This document shows, in pieces, positions 50,577-59,168 of a stretch of DNA of 64,000 nt (positions are counted from its first letter, which is position 1; every line of letters begins with the position of its first letter). Source of the stretch: Streptomyces sp. AC558_RSS880 (GTDB lineage Bacteria > Actinomycetota > Actinomycetes > Streptomycetales > Streptomycetaceae); contig NZ_JAGMUJ010000019.1 of assembly GCF_019049255.1 (NCBI RefSeq), forward strand, positions 1-64,000, written 5' to 3'. Below the pieces are notes generated by a model that was not told where the DNA came from, did not search any database, and saw nothing but the letters and a program-made list of their open reading frames with translations. The position numbers were made by a program, and so were the translations under genes.

Positions 50577-53500
50577 ATGCCGGCGCACAGCTCTCGCTCC
50601 TGGCCGTCGTCCGGAGATCCGGATCGGACGGGGGACGGCGCTTTCTGGCCGGCCGGATCGACGGTGCTGGGCGAGTTCGTCGTCGAACGCGCCCTCGGTC
50701 ACGGCGGTTTCGGCGAGGTCGTCCTCGCGGTGAGCCGGCGCACCGGAGACCGGTACGCGGTGAAGCGGGTGCACCGGGACGACCCCGTGGAGCAGGGGCG
50801 GTTCCTCACCGAGGCGCAGCGCTGGATCGGACTGCCGCCCCATCCGCACATCACCCCCTGCCACTTCACCCGTACCGTCGGCACCCAGTTGGCGGTGTTC
50901 AGCGAGTACGTCGCCGGAGGTTCCCTGGCGGACTGGATCGCGGACGGACGGCTGTACGCCGGCACCGCTCGGGAACGCCTGCACACCGTGCTGCGCATCG
51001 CCGTGGAGGCGGCCTGGGGGCTGGACGCCGCGCATGCCCACGGGCTGCTCCATCTCGACATCAAACCCGGCAACGTCCTGCTCACCGAGGGCGGCGGCGC
51101 GCGCATCACCGACTTCGGGCTGGCGACGGGCGGTGAGCGGGACGCCAAGGACGTCATCGGCCAGGAGTTCGCCCTCGGCTTCCTGACCCGGGAGGGCGAC
51201 GGCATCGACGCCGAGACCAGCGAGATGCTCAGGACCGTGCTGCGGCAGACACTGGCGGAGGCCCGGGCGGAGGAGGCGCCGCCGCCGAGCGCGGTGGCGG
51301 AGGGGATCACTCCCGGTTACGCCTCCCCGGAGCAGGCCGAGGGCCGCCCGCTGGGACGGCCGGCCGACCTGTGGAGCTGGGCCGTCACCGTGCTGGAGAT
51401 GTTCACCGGCGGCCGCACCTGGCCCTCGGGGACGCTCGCCGGTGCCGCGCTGGAGGCGTATCTGGAGGAGCAGCGGGACGGCGCGACCGGGCCGGTCGCC
51501 ATGCCGGACGGGGTGGCGGCGCTGCTGCGGGCCTGCTTCCGGACGGATCCGCGGGAGCGCCCCGAGTCCCTGCGGGAGGCGGCGGACAGCCTGGTGCGGA
51601 CCGCCGTCCGGGAGTGCGGGATCCCGCTGCCCGGTGACCCGCCACCCGCCCTGCCGCGGCCCTCCCTCAAGGGTGGTTTCGAGCGCCGGCTGCTCGGCGG
51701 GGCCGCGTGGCAGGACCCCCGGGAACTTCTCGGCGCCGCCTACGAGGCCGCCGGCCGGGACCCGGGGGAAGCGGTGCGGTTCTGGCCGAGCGGCCACGGC
51801 AGCCGGGCCTCGCAGGCCATGGAGGACCTGCGGGCGCTCACCGAGGCGGCCCGGACCCTCGACACGGTGCGGGACCCCGACGAGTCGGTGCGGCTGCTGC
51901 GGGCGCGGGTCACCGCCGAGTCGGGACGGGTCCGGCACAGCCTCAACGACCTGCCCGGAGCCGTCGACGCGTACCGGTCGAGCGCCCGGGCGCTGGAGGG
52001 GCTGACGGGACCGGACCAGGAGTACGGTCTGTCACTGCGGCTCGCGGTCCTGCACTCGCTATCCATCGTGCTGCGGCTGTCGGGCTCCGCCGGCGAATCG
52101 GTGGTGATCTGCGACCAGGTCCTCGACGAGGCGGCCGCGCTGTCGGACCCGGCCGAGGCGGCCCGCGTCCGGGGTATGGCTCTCGGGACGAAGGCCAACG
52201 CCATCGACGACCCGCACGAGCGACTCCCACTCCTCGAACAGACCATCGACGCCATGACCGTCGCCGGCAAGGACGAAGGGCTGGCCCTGGCGCTGGCCGG
52301 CCGGGCCGCGGCGCTGGAGAAGACGGGGCGGGCCGACGAGGCCGCCGCCGCGTGGGAGCGGGCCGACGCACTGCTCGAGGCCGCCGCCGCGCCGGGCCGC
52401 GCCGATCTCGACGCCGTCCGGGCCGGGCTGCGCCTCAACCGGGCGGTCACCGCGCACGGCAGACGGGACGCCGCCGCCCACGCCCGCGCGGCGGTCGAGC
52501 TGTACGAGCCACTGGTGAACGAGCGGGGCCGGCACGATGTCGCCGGGGACATGGGCCGGGCCCTGCTGCTGTCCGCCCTGGGCGACGAGCACGCCGGACG
52601 GCCGCAGGAGGCGCTCGCCGCGTACCGGTCGGCCCGCTCCCTGCTGGAGGACGCCGTGCTGCGCGACGGCCGGCTGGAGTACGTCCGTTACCTGGCGCAG
52701 GCCCATGACCACGAGTCGACCCTCGTACGGGCGCTCGAGGACCCGGCCACCGCCGTCACCCTCGCCCGGCGGGCCGTCGAGGTGTGGGACCGGCTCGGTG
52801 ACACGGACGGCCGGGGCGCCTGGGCCGCCGAACGGGCCGACGCCCGGCGCAAACTCGCCGAAGCCCTCATCGACGCGGGTGACGGGGCGGCCGCGGCCCG
52901 GGAGTTCGACGAGGCCGAGCGCGCGCTGGGGGCGAAGTCCGCCACGGGCTCGGACAGTCGGCTGGTCACGGTGCTGATCCACAACGGGCGGGCCGTGCTG
53001 CTGCGCAGGTCGGGAGAGCCCGAGGCGGCGTGCCGCGAAGTACGGCTCGCGCTCGAGGCGCTGGGCACTCCGGCCGAGCCGCGGGAGGAGCAGGTCCGTG
53101 TGCAGTGTCTGCAGACCCTCAACGCCGCGCTGGGCAACCTGAACCGGCACGAGGAGGCGCTGGCGGCGGTCGACGAGATCACCACGGCGGTGGAGTCCCT
53201 GTTCGAACGCGGCGAGGTGTCCCTGCACGATGTCGTGGACGCCCGTCAGCGCCGGGTCAACGCGCTGCTCCGGCTCGGCCGTGTCACCGAGGCCCAGGCC
53301 CCCGCGCACCAGGCGCTGCGGGAGTACCGGAGCCTGATCGACGCCGGACGCGCCGACCTCGTGGACGAGGCGGCCCGGCTGCGGGGAGCCCTGTCCGTGG
53401 CGCTCCAGCGGTCCGGGGACCTGGACGGCGCGGTCCGCGAGATGGAGACGATGCGCCGGCACTTCGCCGAGCGGACCACGTATCCGTGGCTGCGGCTGCT

Positions 53501-54098
53501 CCCCCGGCAGGCCGCGGACACGGCGGCCTCGCTGGGCGCCGACCCCCACACGATGCTGCTCGAGGGCCTGGACGCCCGGCTCGCCGACCTGGCGAGGGTA
53601 CGGGACGTGAAGCCGCGGCACCTGGACCGGCTGCTCGCCGATCTGGCACGGGAGCGTGACGAGCTGGCGTCGGGCTCGTCGGCCTTCATGGAGCCGGACC
53701 AGGTGTCGCAGGCCCTGGAGGACCTGTGCGGCAGTCTCCTGTGGCTGGCGGAGAGGCATCCGCGGGACGCGGTGTACGAGACGTGCGTGGAGACGGCGCT
53801 CGTGTCGGGCGTCACCGCGATGCGGTGTGCCCGTGACGGTGCGGCCGAGCGCGGGTTCCGGCTGGCCGTGGCCCATGGGCGGGTCCTCGTGCTGGACCGG
53901 GGGCGGACGGGACATCTGGAGCGCTGGTCCCACGCGCATGTGGCACTGGCGTCCTGGCAGACGTTCCGGGGCGACGACGATGGGGCCGAACGCACGATTC
54001 GTGAGATGGAGGCCCATCTGGCCGTCCTGGTGCCGGCGCTGGTGCCGGCCTGGTCCGCGCGCGCCCGGCAGGCTCTCGCCGCGTTCCGGCGCGGGTAG
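50577..54098 (+). CDS. Large Ser/Thr kinase-like protein with long helical (TPR-like) C-terminus
   Basis: This 1173-aa protein has an N-terminal kinase domain (about residues 30-345): LGHGGFGEV, YAVKRVH, HLDIKPGN (Asp161, with Leu in place of the Arg of HRD, so non-RD), DFG in ITDFGLATGG, and PGYASPEQ. Between DFG and APE there is a long insertion (about 60 residues). From about 430 onward it is a chain of helical pairs with TPR character (for example ALALAGRAAALEKTGRADEA and AAAWERADALLEAAAAPG), suited to protein binding. GGAAGG precedes ATG 50577. No membrane segment. Probably a large scaffold kinase acting with the preceding kinase. Confidence 0.88.
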   Translation: MPAHSSRSWPSSGDPDRTGDGAFWPAGSTVLGEFVVERALGHGGFGEVVLAVSRRTGDRYAVKRVHRDDPVEQGRFLTEAQRWIGLPPHPHITPCHFTRTVGTQLAVFSEYVAGGSLADWIADGRLYAGTARERLHTVLRIAVEAAWGLDAAHAHGLLHLDIKPGNVLLTEGGGARITDFGLATGGERDAKDVIGQEFALGFLTREGDGIDAETSEMLRTVLRQTLAEARAEEAPPPSAVAEGITPGYASPEQAEGRPLGRPADLWSWAVTVLEMFTGGRTWPSGTLAGAALEAYLEEQRDGATGPVAMPDGVAALLRACFRTDPRERPESLREAADSLVRTAVRECGIPLPGDPPPALPRPSLKGGFERRLLGGAAWQDPRELLGAAYEAAGRDPGEAVRFWPSGHGSRASQAMEDLRALTEAARTLDTVRDPDESVRLLRARVTAESGRVRHSLNDLPGAVDAYRSSARALEGLTGPDQEYGLSLRLAVLHSLSIVLRLSGSAGESVVICDQVLDEAAALSDPAEAARVRGMALGTKANAIDDPHERLPLLEQTIDAMTVAGKDEGLALALAGRAAALEKTGRADEAAAAWERADALLEAAAAPGRADLDAVRAGLRLNRAVTAHGRRDAAAHARAAVELYEPLVNERGRHDVAGDMGRALLLSALGDEHAGRPQEALAAYRSARSLLEDAVLRDGRLEYVRYLAQAHDHESTLVRALEDPATAVTLARRAVEVWDRLGDTDGRGAWAAERADARRKLAEALIDAGDGAAAAREFDEAERALGAKSATGSDSRLVTVLIHNGRAVLLRRSGEPEAACREVRLALEALGTPAEPREEQVRVQCLQTLNAALGNLNRHEEALAAVDEITTAVESLFERGEVSLHDVVDARQRRVNALLRLGRVTEAQAPAHQALREYRSLIDAGRADLVDEAARLRGALSVALQRSGDLDGAVREMETMRRHFAERTTYPWLRLLPRQAADTAASLGADPHTMLLEGLDARLADLARVRDVKPRHLDRLLADLARERDELASGSSAFMEPDQVSQALEDLCGSLLWLAERHPRDAVYETCVETALVSGVTAMRCARDGAAERGFRLAVAHGRVLVLDRGRTGHLERWSHAHVALASWQTFRGDDDGAERTIREMEAHLAVLVPALVPAWSARARQALAAFRRG

Positions 54099-54124
54099 GT
54101 CGCGCGGCTCCCGCCGAGTTCGTC

Positions 54125-54994
54125 TCACCCGCTCCCCTTGCCGATGCCGCATGCCTGTTGCAGCACCGTCAGCGCCGCGGAGGAGGCGGATCCGGGCTCC
54201 ACGGTGAAGGTGACGAGGGACTGGTGCGGTTCCTGCGGGACGTGGAACGTCTGTTGCGTGACGGTCAGGTCCCCGACGACCGGATGGGCCAGGTCGTAGA
54301 CGTCGCGACCGCAGGGCTCGACGGTGTGTTCGGCCCACAGCGAGGCGAACTCGGTGCTGTGGATCGCCAGTTCGCCGACCAGCGCGGCGAGGCAGCCGTC
54401 ATCGGGGTTGCGGGCCGTCAGGACGCGCAGGTTGCCGACCACGGCACGGGCCTTGGCGGGCCAGTCACGGTAGAGGGCGCGGGTGTGCGCGTCCAGGAAG
54501 ACCAGCCGGGACAGGTTGGGCCGGGTGTCCGGGTCGTCGGGCGAGGCGGGTTCCAGGTGCCCGGCGAGCAGGGCGTGCCCGGCCCTGTTCCAGGCCAGCA
54601 CGTCGTTGTGGCGGCCCACGACGAGTGCGGGCACGTGGCCCATGGCGGCCAGCAGCGTACGCAGATCGGCGGAGGCGTGCTCCTCGGGAGGCGTCACCGG
54701 TCCGGTCCGGTGACTCGCCGTCGTCGACAGGACGTGCAGGTGTTCCCGCTCGGCCGTGGTCAGTCGCAGGGCGGTCGCGATCGCGTCGAGGGCCTCGGCC
54801 GAGGCGTTGAGCGACTGGCCCTGTTCGAGCCGGGTGTAGTAGCCGGCGCTGACCCCCGCGAGCATCGCGAGTTCCTCCCGGCGCAGCCCGGGCACCCGGC
54901 GCCGGTCCCCGTACCGGGGCAGGCCGACGTCGTCCGGGCCCAGTCGTGCCCGCCGCGCCATCAGGAACTCACCGAGCGGTGATCTGCGGTCCAT
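54125..54994 (-). CDS. XRE-family regulator with MmyB-like ligand-binding domain
   Basis: This 289-aa protein has VPGLRREELAMLAGVSAGYY and TRLEQGQSLNASAEALDAIA in its helix-turn-helix. The MmyB-type domain carries PALVVGRHNDVLAWNRAGHA and ELAIHSTEFASLWAEHTV. It belongs to the same family as the regulator at 47441. It is divergent from the metallo-beta-lactamase-fold gene at 55203 and probably regulates it. Confidence 0.9.
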   Translation of the reverse strand: MDRRSPLGEFLMARRARLGPDDVGLPRYGDRRRVPGLRREELAMLAGVSAGYYTRLEQGQSLNASAEALDAIATALRLTTAEREHLHVLSTTASHRTGPVTPPEEHASADLRTLLAAMGHVPALVVGRHNDVLAWNRAGHALLAGHLEPASPDDPDTRPNLSRLVFLDAHTRALYRDWPAKARAVVGNLRVLTARNPDDGCLAALVGELAIHSTEFASLWAEHTVEPCGRDVYDLAHPVVGDLTVTQQTFHVPQEPHQSLVTFTVEPGSASSAALTVLQQACGIGKGSG

Positions 54995-55202
54995 GGCGGC
55001 AAGTATGCGCGGCGGCCGTGTCCGTCGCCTGAACCTGTCAGGGGTAGGCAGGAGCGGGTCTGGTCACCTGGGCCCGGGGCCTTCAGAGTCGATCGCACGG
55101 ATCACGGCGCAAGCCTTCCGCATCCGTCCCACCCGCCGTCCACGACGCCGCCGAACGCATCGCGGACCGGCCCTGCGCGTCACACCCGAACGAGGTAGAC
55201 AC

Positions 55203-56168
55203 ATGCCCACCACCCCGCCCGCGCCGCTTTCGCCCACGGAGGCGACCGTCTCCACGGCGTCCCACGTCACCACGATGAAACTGGGGGACGTCGAGATCAC
55301 CCGCGTCATCGAGTTCTCGGACATCTCGCCGATGACGACCGACGTGTTCTTCCCCGGCAGCAAGCCGGAGGAATGGCAGCGCCACGCCGCACTGCTGGAC
55401 CCGGACCACTGGGACGCCCGCACCGACCTGACGCGCGTCGCCACCCAGTCCTGGGCGCTGCGCAGCGAAGGCAGGGTCATCCTGATCGACACCGGTGCGG
55501 GCAACGGCAAGTACCGTCCGCTGCAGCCGATCTGGTCGTACCTGAACACGAACTACCTGGAGAACCTCGCCGCGGCCGGCATCGAGCCGGAGGACGTCGA
55601 CCTCGTCGTCAACACCCATCTGCACGACGACCACGTCGGCTGGAACACCCGGCTCGACGGACGCGACTGGGTGCCCACCTTCCCCAACGCGACGTACCTC
55701 ATGCCGCGGCCCGACGTCGAGTACTGGCGTCCGGAGAACCTGCACAACACCGTGTTCGGCCGGGGGAACCAGAACGTCTACGAGGACAGCGTCGACCCGG
55801 TGATCGACGCCGGGCTCGTCAGGACCTGGGACGACTCCTACGTCATCGACGCCAACCTCCGGCTCGAACCGGCCCCCGGGCACACTCCGGGTTCCTCGAT
55901 CATCCACCTCGAGTCCGGAGGCGACCGCGCGGTCTTCGCCGGCGACCTGATGCACGGCGCGATCCAGGTCCACGAGCCCCACCTCAACAGCTGCTTCGAG
56001 GAGGACGAGGACGCCGCCCGCGCCAGTCGGGCACGGATGTACGCCTACGCGGCCGACCACAACGCCCTCGTGCTGCCCGCCCACCTGCCCGGCCACGGCG
56101 CCTTCGAGATCCGGCGCGAGGGCGCCGGGTTCGAGATCTCCGGCTGGGCGCCCTTCTCCCGCACCTGA
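55203..56168 (+). CDS. Metallo-beta-lactamase-fold hydrolase
   Basis: This 321-aa protein has the metal motif NTHLHDDHVG (HxHxDH), a later APGHTPGSS His, and AVFAGDLMHG with the bridging Asp; a further His is in LPAHLPGHG. The fold serves hydrolases such as quorum-quenching lactonases and organophosphate hydrolases, and it most resembles the lactonase group. ATG 55203 has CGAGGTAG upstream; the longer frame upstream is Arg-rich non-coding sequence. Cytoplasmic (no signal peptide). Divergent XRE/MmyB control is likely. Confidence 0.9.
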   Translation: MPTTPPAPLSPTEATVSTASHVTTMKLGDVEITRVIEFSDISPMTTDVFFPGSKPEEWQRHAALLDPDHWDARTDLTRVATQSWALRSEGRVILIDTGAGNGKYRPLQPIWSYLNTNYLENLAAAGIEPEDVDLVVNTHLHDDHVGWNTRLDGRDWVPTFPNATYLMPRPDVEYWRPENLHNTVFGRGNQNVYEDSVDPVIDAGLVRTWDDSYVIDANLRLEPAPGHTPGSSIIHLESGGDRAVFAGDLMHGAIQVHEPHLNSCFEEDEDAARASRARMYAYAADHNALVLPAHLPGHGAFEIRREGAGFEISGWAPFSRT

Positions 56169-56214
56169 CCACCGGCTCGACGGAACCCCATGTCCAGCAC
56201 GACTCTCGACGTCC

Positions 56215-56637
56215 TCACGCTGAGCCCAGGGCGACTTCGCACCAGACCGTTTTGCGGTACGGGTCGCCACCGGTGGTTCCCCAGTGCGTCGACAGGGCCT
56301 CGACGAGGAGCAGACCGCGGCCGGACTCCTGCTCGGGCGCGGCTGGGTCGAGCGTGCCGGGTGCCGGTGGCCGCCGGTCCGGGCGGGCGTCCGTGAGCTC
56401 GATACGGAGCGTGGCGTCCGCCGGGCGCAAGATCAGGCCGAGCTGGAAGTCACGGCCGCGCACGTGTCCGTGCACCGCCGCGTTCGCGGCCAGTTCGGCC
56501 ACCAGCAGAGCCGCCGTCCGGTTGACGTCGGTGTCGTACGGCCAGCCCCACGTGGCGAGTTGTTCGGCCGCGAGGTGACGGGCGAGGCGTGCGCCCCTGG
56601 GGGTGGCCGAGAGCCGGATGGTGAAATCGACGTTCAT
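56215..56637 (-). CDS. Anti-sigma-factor-like ATP-binding protein (HATPase_c_2)
   Basis: This 140-aa protein of the RsbW/SpoIIAB GHKL type has N-box AALLVAELAANAAVHGHVRG, LRIELTDARP and the G-box ESGRGLLLVEALS. Many Streptomyces copies of this family are linked to XRE and DUF397 genes, as in the abaA and whiJ loci. ATG 56637. It is divergent from the XRE gene 158 bp away. It could act as a serine kinase or anti-sigma factor on an unidentified partner. Confidence 0.87.
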   Translation of the reverse strand: MNVDFTIRLSATPRGARLARHLAAEQLATWGWPYDTDVNRTAALLVAELAANAAVHGHVRGRDFQLGLILRPADATLRIELTDARPDRRPPAPGTLDPAAPEQESGRGLLLVEALSTHWGTTGGDPYRKTVWCEVALGSA

Positions 56638-56795
56638 GTCACTGAGCGTGGCCGGTCGGACGCACTCCGGGTAGCGGCGTCAGCGGTACGCGGCGTCACC
56701 GTACGGCCGTTGTCCGGCTCTGTCCGGGTCGCGACGCGTGACGCCCCGCACCCACGGCGGGTTGAGCATGGGCGACACATGGAGGTGGTGGGGGC

Positions 56796-57623
56796 ATGAG
56801 CGTGGAACCCTACGGCGCGGACGAGGAGTCGGCGGCCGTTCTGCGGACCGTGGGACGGGTCATCAAGATGTGCCGGGAACGGGAGGGCATGACCCAGGCC
56901 GGTCTCGGATCGCACATCGGGTACAGCGAGGAGCAGGTGTCCTCCGTGGAACGCGGACGCAGGGCACCGATGGAGGAGTTCCTCGAGGCGGCGGATCGGG
57001 TGCTTGAGGCAGGTGGGCTGATCTCGGGGCTGAAGAACGATGTGGCGAAGGCGCGGTTCCCCAAGAAGGTGCGGGACCACGCGAAACTGGAGTCGGAGGC
57101 GGTCGAGCTGTGCGCCTACGCCAACTCGGTCGTACACGGCCTGCTCCAGACGGAGGAGTACGCGAGAGCTCTCTACGTCATGCGGCGACCCCCGTTCTCC
57201 GAGGAGCAGGTGGACGAGCTCGTCGAGGGACGCCTGGCACGCCAGAAGATCTTCGACCAGCAGCCCGCGCCGGTCTTCAACTTCGTCCAGGACGAGGTGA
57301 CGTTGCGCCGTCCGCTCGGGGGCAGAATGGTGATGCGCAAGCAGCTCGAACACCTGTTGGAGGTCGGTCACCGACGGAACGTGGAGATCCAAGTGATGCC
57401 CACCGACCGCGAGGACCACGCCGGTATCGACGGATCATTCCAACTTCTACGGCTCAAGGAGGGGGTTACGGTGGCTCACAACGAAGTGCAGCTCACGAGT
57501 CGGTTGATCTCGCACGTCAAGGAGATTCAGATCTGCGAGGTCCGCTACGGCGTTATCCGAGCCCAAGCTCTCACCCCTCGTGAGTCGCTCGCCTTCATCG
57601 AGAAACTGTTGGGAGAGACATGA
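56796..57623 (+). CDS. XRE-family regulator (Scr1/WhiJ-like, DUF5753)
   Basis: This 275-aa protein has an N-terminal helix-turn-helix (VGRVIKMCREREGMTQAGLG, then SHIGYSEEQVSSVERGRRAP). The long C-terminal domain with LCAYANSVVHGLLQTEEYAR, GRLARQKIF and EIQVMPTDREDHAGIDGSF is characteristic of WhiJ-like Streptomyces regulators. The stop overlaps the DUF397 start (ATGATGA), so the two are co-translated. Together with the adjacent ATPase this forms a WhiJ/AbaA-like set that probably modulates development or antibiotic production. Confidence 0.9.
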   Translation: MSVEPYGADEESAAVLRTVGRVIKMCREREGMTQAGLGSHIGYSEEQVSSVERGRRAPMEEFLEAADRVLEAGGLISGLKNDVAKARFPKKVRDHAKLESEAVELCAYANSVVHGLLQTEEYARALYVMRRPPFSEEQVDELVEGRLARQKIFDQQPAPVFNFVQDEVTLRRPLGGRMVMRKQLEHLLEVGHRRNVEIQVMPTDREDHAGIDGSFQLLRLKEGVTVAHNEVQLTSRLISHVKEIQICEVRYGVIRAQALTPRESLAFIEKLLGET

Positions 57624-57829
57624 TGACCAACCCCTCCACGGAGCACGGCCGCCCACTGGAGTGGTTCAAGAGCAGCTACAGCACTGCTGACGGCCCCGAG
57701 TGCGTCGAGGTCGCCTTCGCCCCCGCAACCATCCACGTACGGGACTCGAAGCGCATACAGGGCCCCCGCCTGACCTTCGCCCCCCACCAGTGGACCGCCT
57801 TCCTCCCCTACGCCTCCGGACGCCGATGA
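57620..57829 (+). CDS. DUF397-domain protein
   Basis: This 69-aa protein contains the DUF397 pattern WFKSSYSTADGPECVEVAF, HVRDSKRIQGPRLTFAPHQW and TAFLPYASGRR. Small DUF397 proteins act as partners of WhiJ-like XRE regulators in Streptomyces. Its start codon overlaps the XRE stop (57620-57623), and its stop overlaps the next gene's start (ATGA, 57826-57829). The remnant at 48293 has the same C-terminal half. Confidence 0.88.
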   Translation: MMTNPSTEHGRPLEWFKSSYSTADGPECVEVAFAPATIHVRDSKRIQGPRLTFAPHQWTAFLPYASGRR

Positions 57830-58458
57830 CCCGACCGCTCACCGCCGCGCAGCGCCGCCTCGTCGACGCCGCCGATCCCGACACCGGGCGGCTCACCGGC
57901 GGCACGCCGACGCAGCTCGCCGCGCTGGTGAAGCGCGGGCTCGCGTTCCGGCATCCGAGGCCGCCGCACGATCATTTCCTGACCCCGGCGGGGCATCGGG
58001 CGCGTGAGGCGGAGGCGGAGGCGGCGCCCGAGCCGGTGAAGGCACCGGCCGCGACCGGGGTGTTCGCCGCGCGCGTCGGCGGCGAACACCCCGCGCCGGA
58101 GTCGGGCCCCGCCCGGCTCCGGGAGGTGCGCGGCGCCTGGCAGGGCATGCTGGAGCTGCGCAGGATGACCAATCCCGACGGTGCGACGGACCGGCCGTGC
58201 GGCTGGGAACGCTCGCATCTGGTGCAGGCCGCCGCGCTGGCCCTGGAGGCCGCCGGACATCGCCCGGCCACCGACGGCGAGGGCGGTTACCGGGTGCGGG
58301 AGACCCCGCAGCCGGAGGCGGTCGCCGTGTACGAGCCGGACGGCGAGGCGCTGCGGGCCTGTGCGGCCACGCTGGAGGGGGCCGGCTGGCAGGTCGGGGA
58401 GTACACGGAGCCGAGGACGCGGGCGCGCTATCTGCTGGCCTCGCCGCGCCGGGTGTGA
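57826..58458 (+). CDS. Unknown protein, third gene of the XRE-DUF397 operon
   Basis: This 210-aa soluble protein starts at ATG 57826, overlapping the DUF397 stop (ATGA). The first 60 residues look winged-helix-like (QRRLVDAADPDTGRL...PTQLAALVKRGLAFRHPRPP). A Glu/Ala/Pro-rich linker leads to a C-terminal part with RSHLVQAAALALEAAGH and YEPDGEALRACAATLEGAGW. No named family is recognised. Co-translation suggests a role with the regulator pair, although chance adjacency cannot be ruled out. Confidence 0.75.
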   Translation: MTRPLTAAQRRLVDAADPDTGRLTGGTPTQLAALVKRGLAFRHPRPPHDHFLTPAGHRAREAEAEAAPEPVKAPAATGVFAARVGGEHPAPESGPARLREVRGAWQGMLELRRMTNPDGATDRPCGWERSHLVQAAALALEAAGHRPATDGEGGYRVRETPQPEAVAVYEPDGEALRACAATLEGAGWQVGEYTEPRTRARYLLASPRRV

Positions 58459-58520
58459 GGGGCATGTCAGGATCGGTGGGTCGGACGACGAACCGAGCAG
58501 GTGTGAAGGGGACAGACGCA

Positions 58521-58943
58521 GTGAGCGAGCCGTTCTCCGTACGGGTGACCGTGCGCGGATACGAGACCGACGTCCAGGGCCACCTCAACCAGGCCGTCTA
58601 CCTCAACTACGCGGAGCACGCGCGCTGGTCGCTGCTCCAGGAGGCCGGGATCAGCCAGTCCGGTCTCATCTCCCAGGGTGTGGGACCGGTCGCGCTGGAG
58701 ACCACCATCCGCTACAAGCGGGAGCTGCTCGCCGGTGACGAGGCCGACGTGAGCTGCGCCTTCACCTGGGGCGGCGGCAAGGTCTTCACCATCGAGCAGA
58801 CGATCACCAAGGCGGACGGCACCGTGGCCGCCGAGATCACAGCCGTCGGCGGCCTGCTGGACCTCAAGCAGCGCAAGCTCGTGCCGAATCCGCAGGAGGT
58901 CTTCCGGGACCTGGCGAAGGACCCGGGCCTGTTCGGGCTGTAG
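58521..58943 (+). CDS. Hotdog-fold acyl-CoA thioesterase (YbgC/FcbC-like)
   Basis: This 140-aa protein has the 4-hydroxybenzoyl-CoA-thioesterase-like start VRGYETDVQGHLNQAVYLNY with catalytic Asp, then LLQEAGISQSGL and an ETTIRYKRELLAGDEADVSC strand. It would hydrolyse an acyl-CoA thioester. GTG 58521 is chosen because GAAGGGGAC sits about nine bases upstream. It is 62 bp after the preceding gene and may be an independent unit. Confidence 0.88.
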   Translation: MSEPFSVRVTVRGYETDVQGHLNQAVYLNYAEHARWSLLQEAGISQSGLISQGVGPVALETTIRYKRELLAGDEADVSCAFTWGGGKVFTIEQTITKADGTVAAEITAVGGLLDLKQRKLVPNPQEVFRDLAKDPGLFGL

Positions 58944-59168
58944 CCGAGGTTTCACGCGCTGAAAGTTTCCGCCGCGCGAATCCCGAGTTTCCTGGCCATC
59001 CGCTCCTACAGTGGACCAGACCACCAGAGGGAACCGGAAGCCCTTTACACCCGCGGAGTCTACGTGCGTAACTAATGACGCGCGCACGTCAAACAGCTAG
59101 ATCTGCCCAGGTGGCAGCGGCCGACGTCACCTCCTTCGCTCATCCCCACATGTGTCAGGAGGCAGCCC
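58944..59168. other. 225-bp upstream region of lysozyme gene
   Basis: There is no coding feature here. It contains short AT-rich patches (GAAAGTTTCC, GTAACTAATG) and purine-rich segments, and a strong AGGAGG before the lysozyme ATG. The length suits a regulated leader. Cell-wall hydrolase genes in Streptomyces can carry a c-di-AMP (ydaO) riboswitch, but I could not match its conserved elements here. Confidence 0.4.

Noticed and set aside
58944..59168. c-di-AMP (ydaO) riboswitch before the lysozyme gene
   Set aside because: The position fits known cases, but I could not match the conserved core elements by eye; a covariance-model search would decide.
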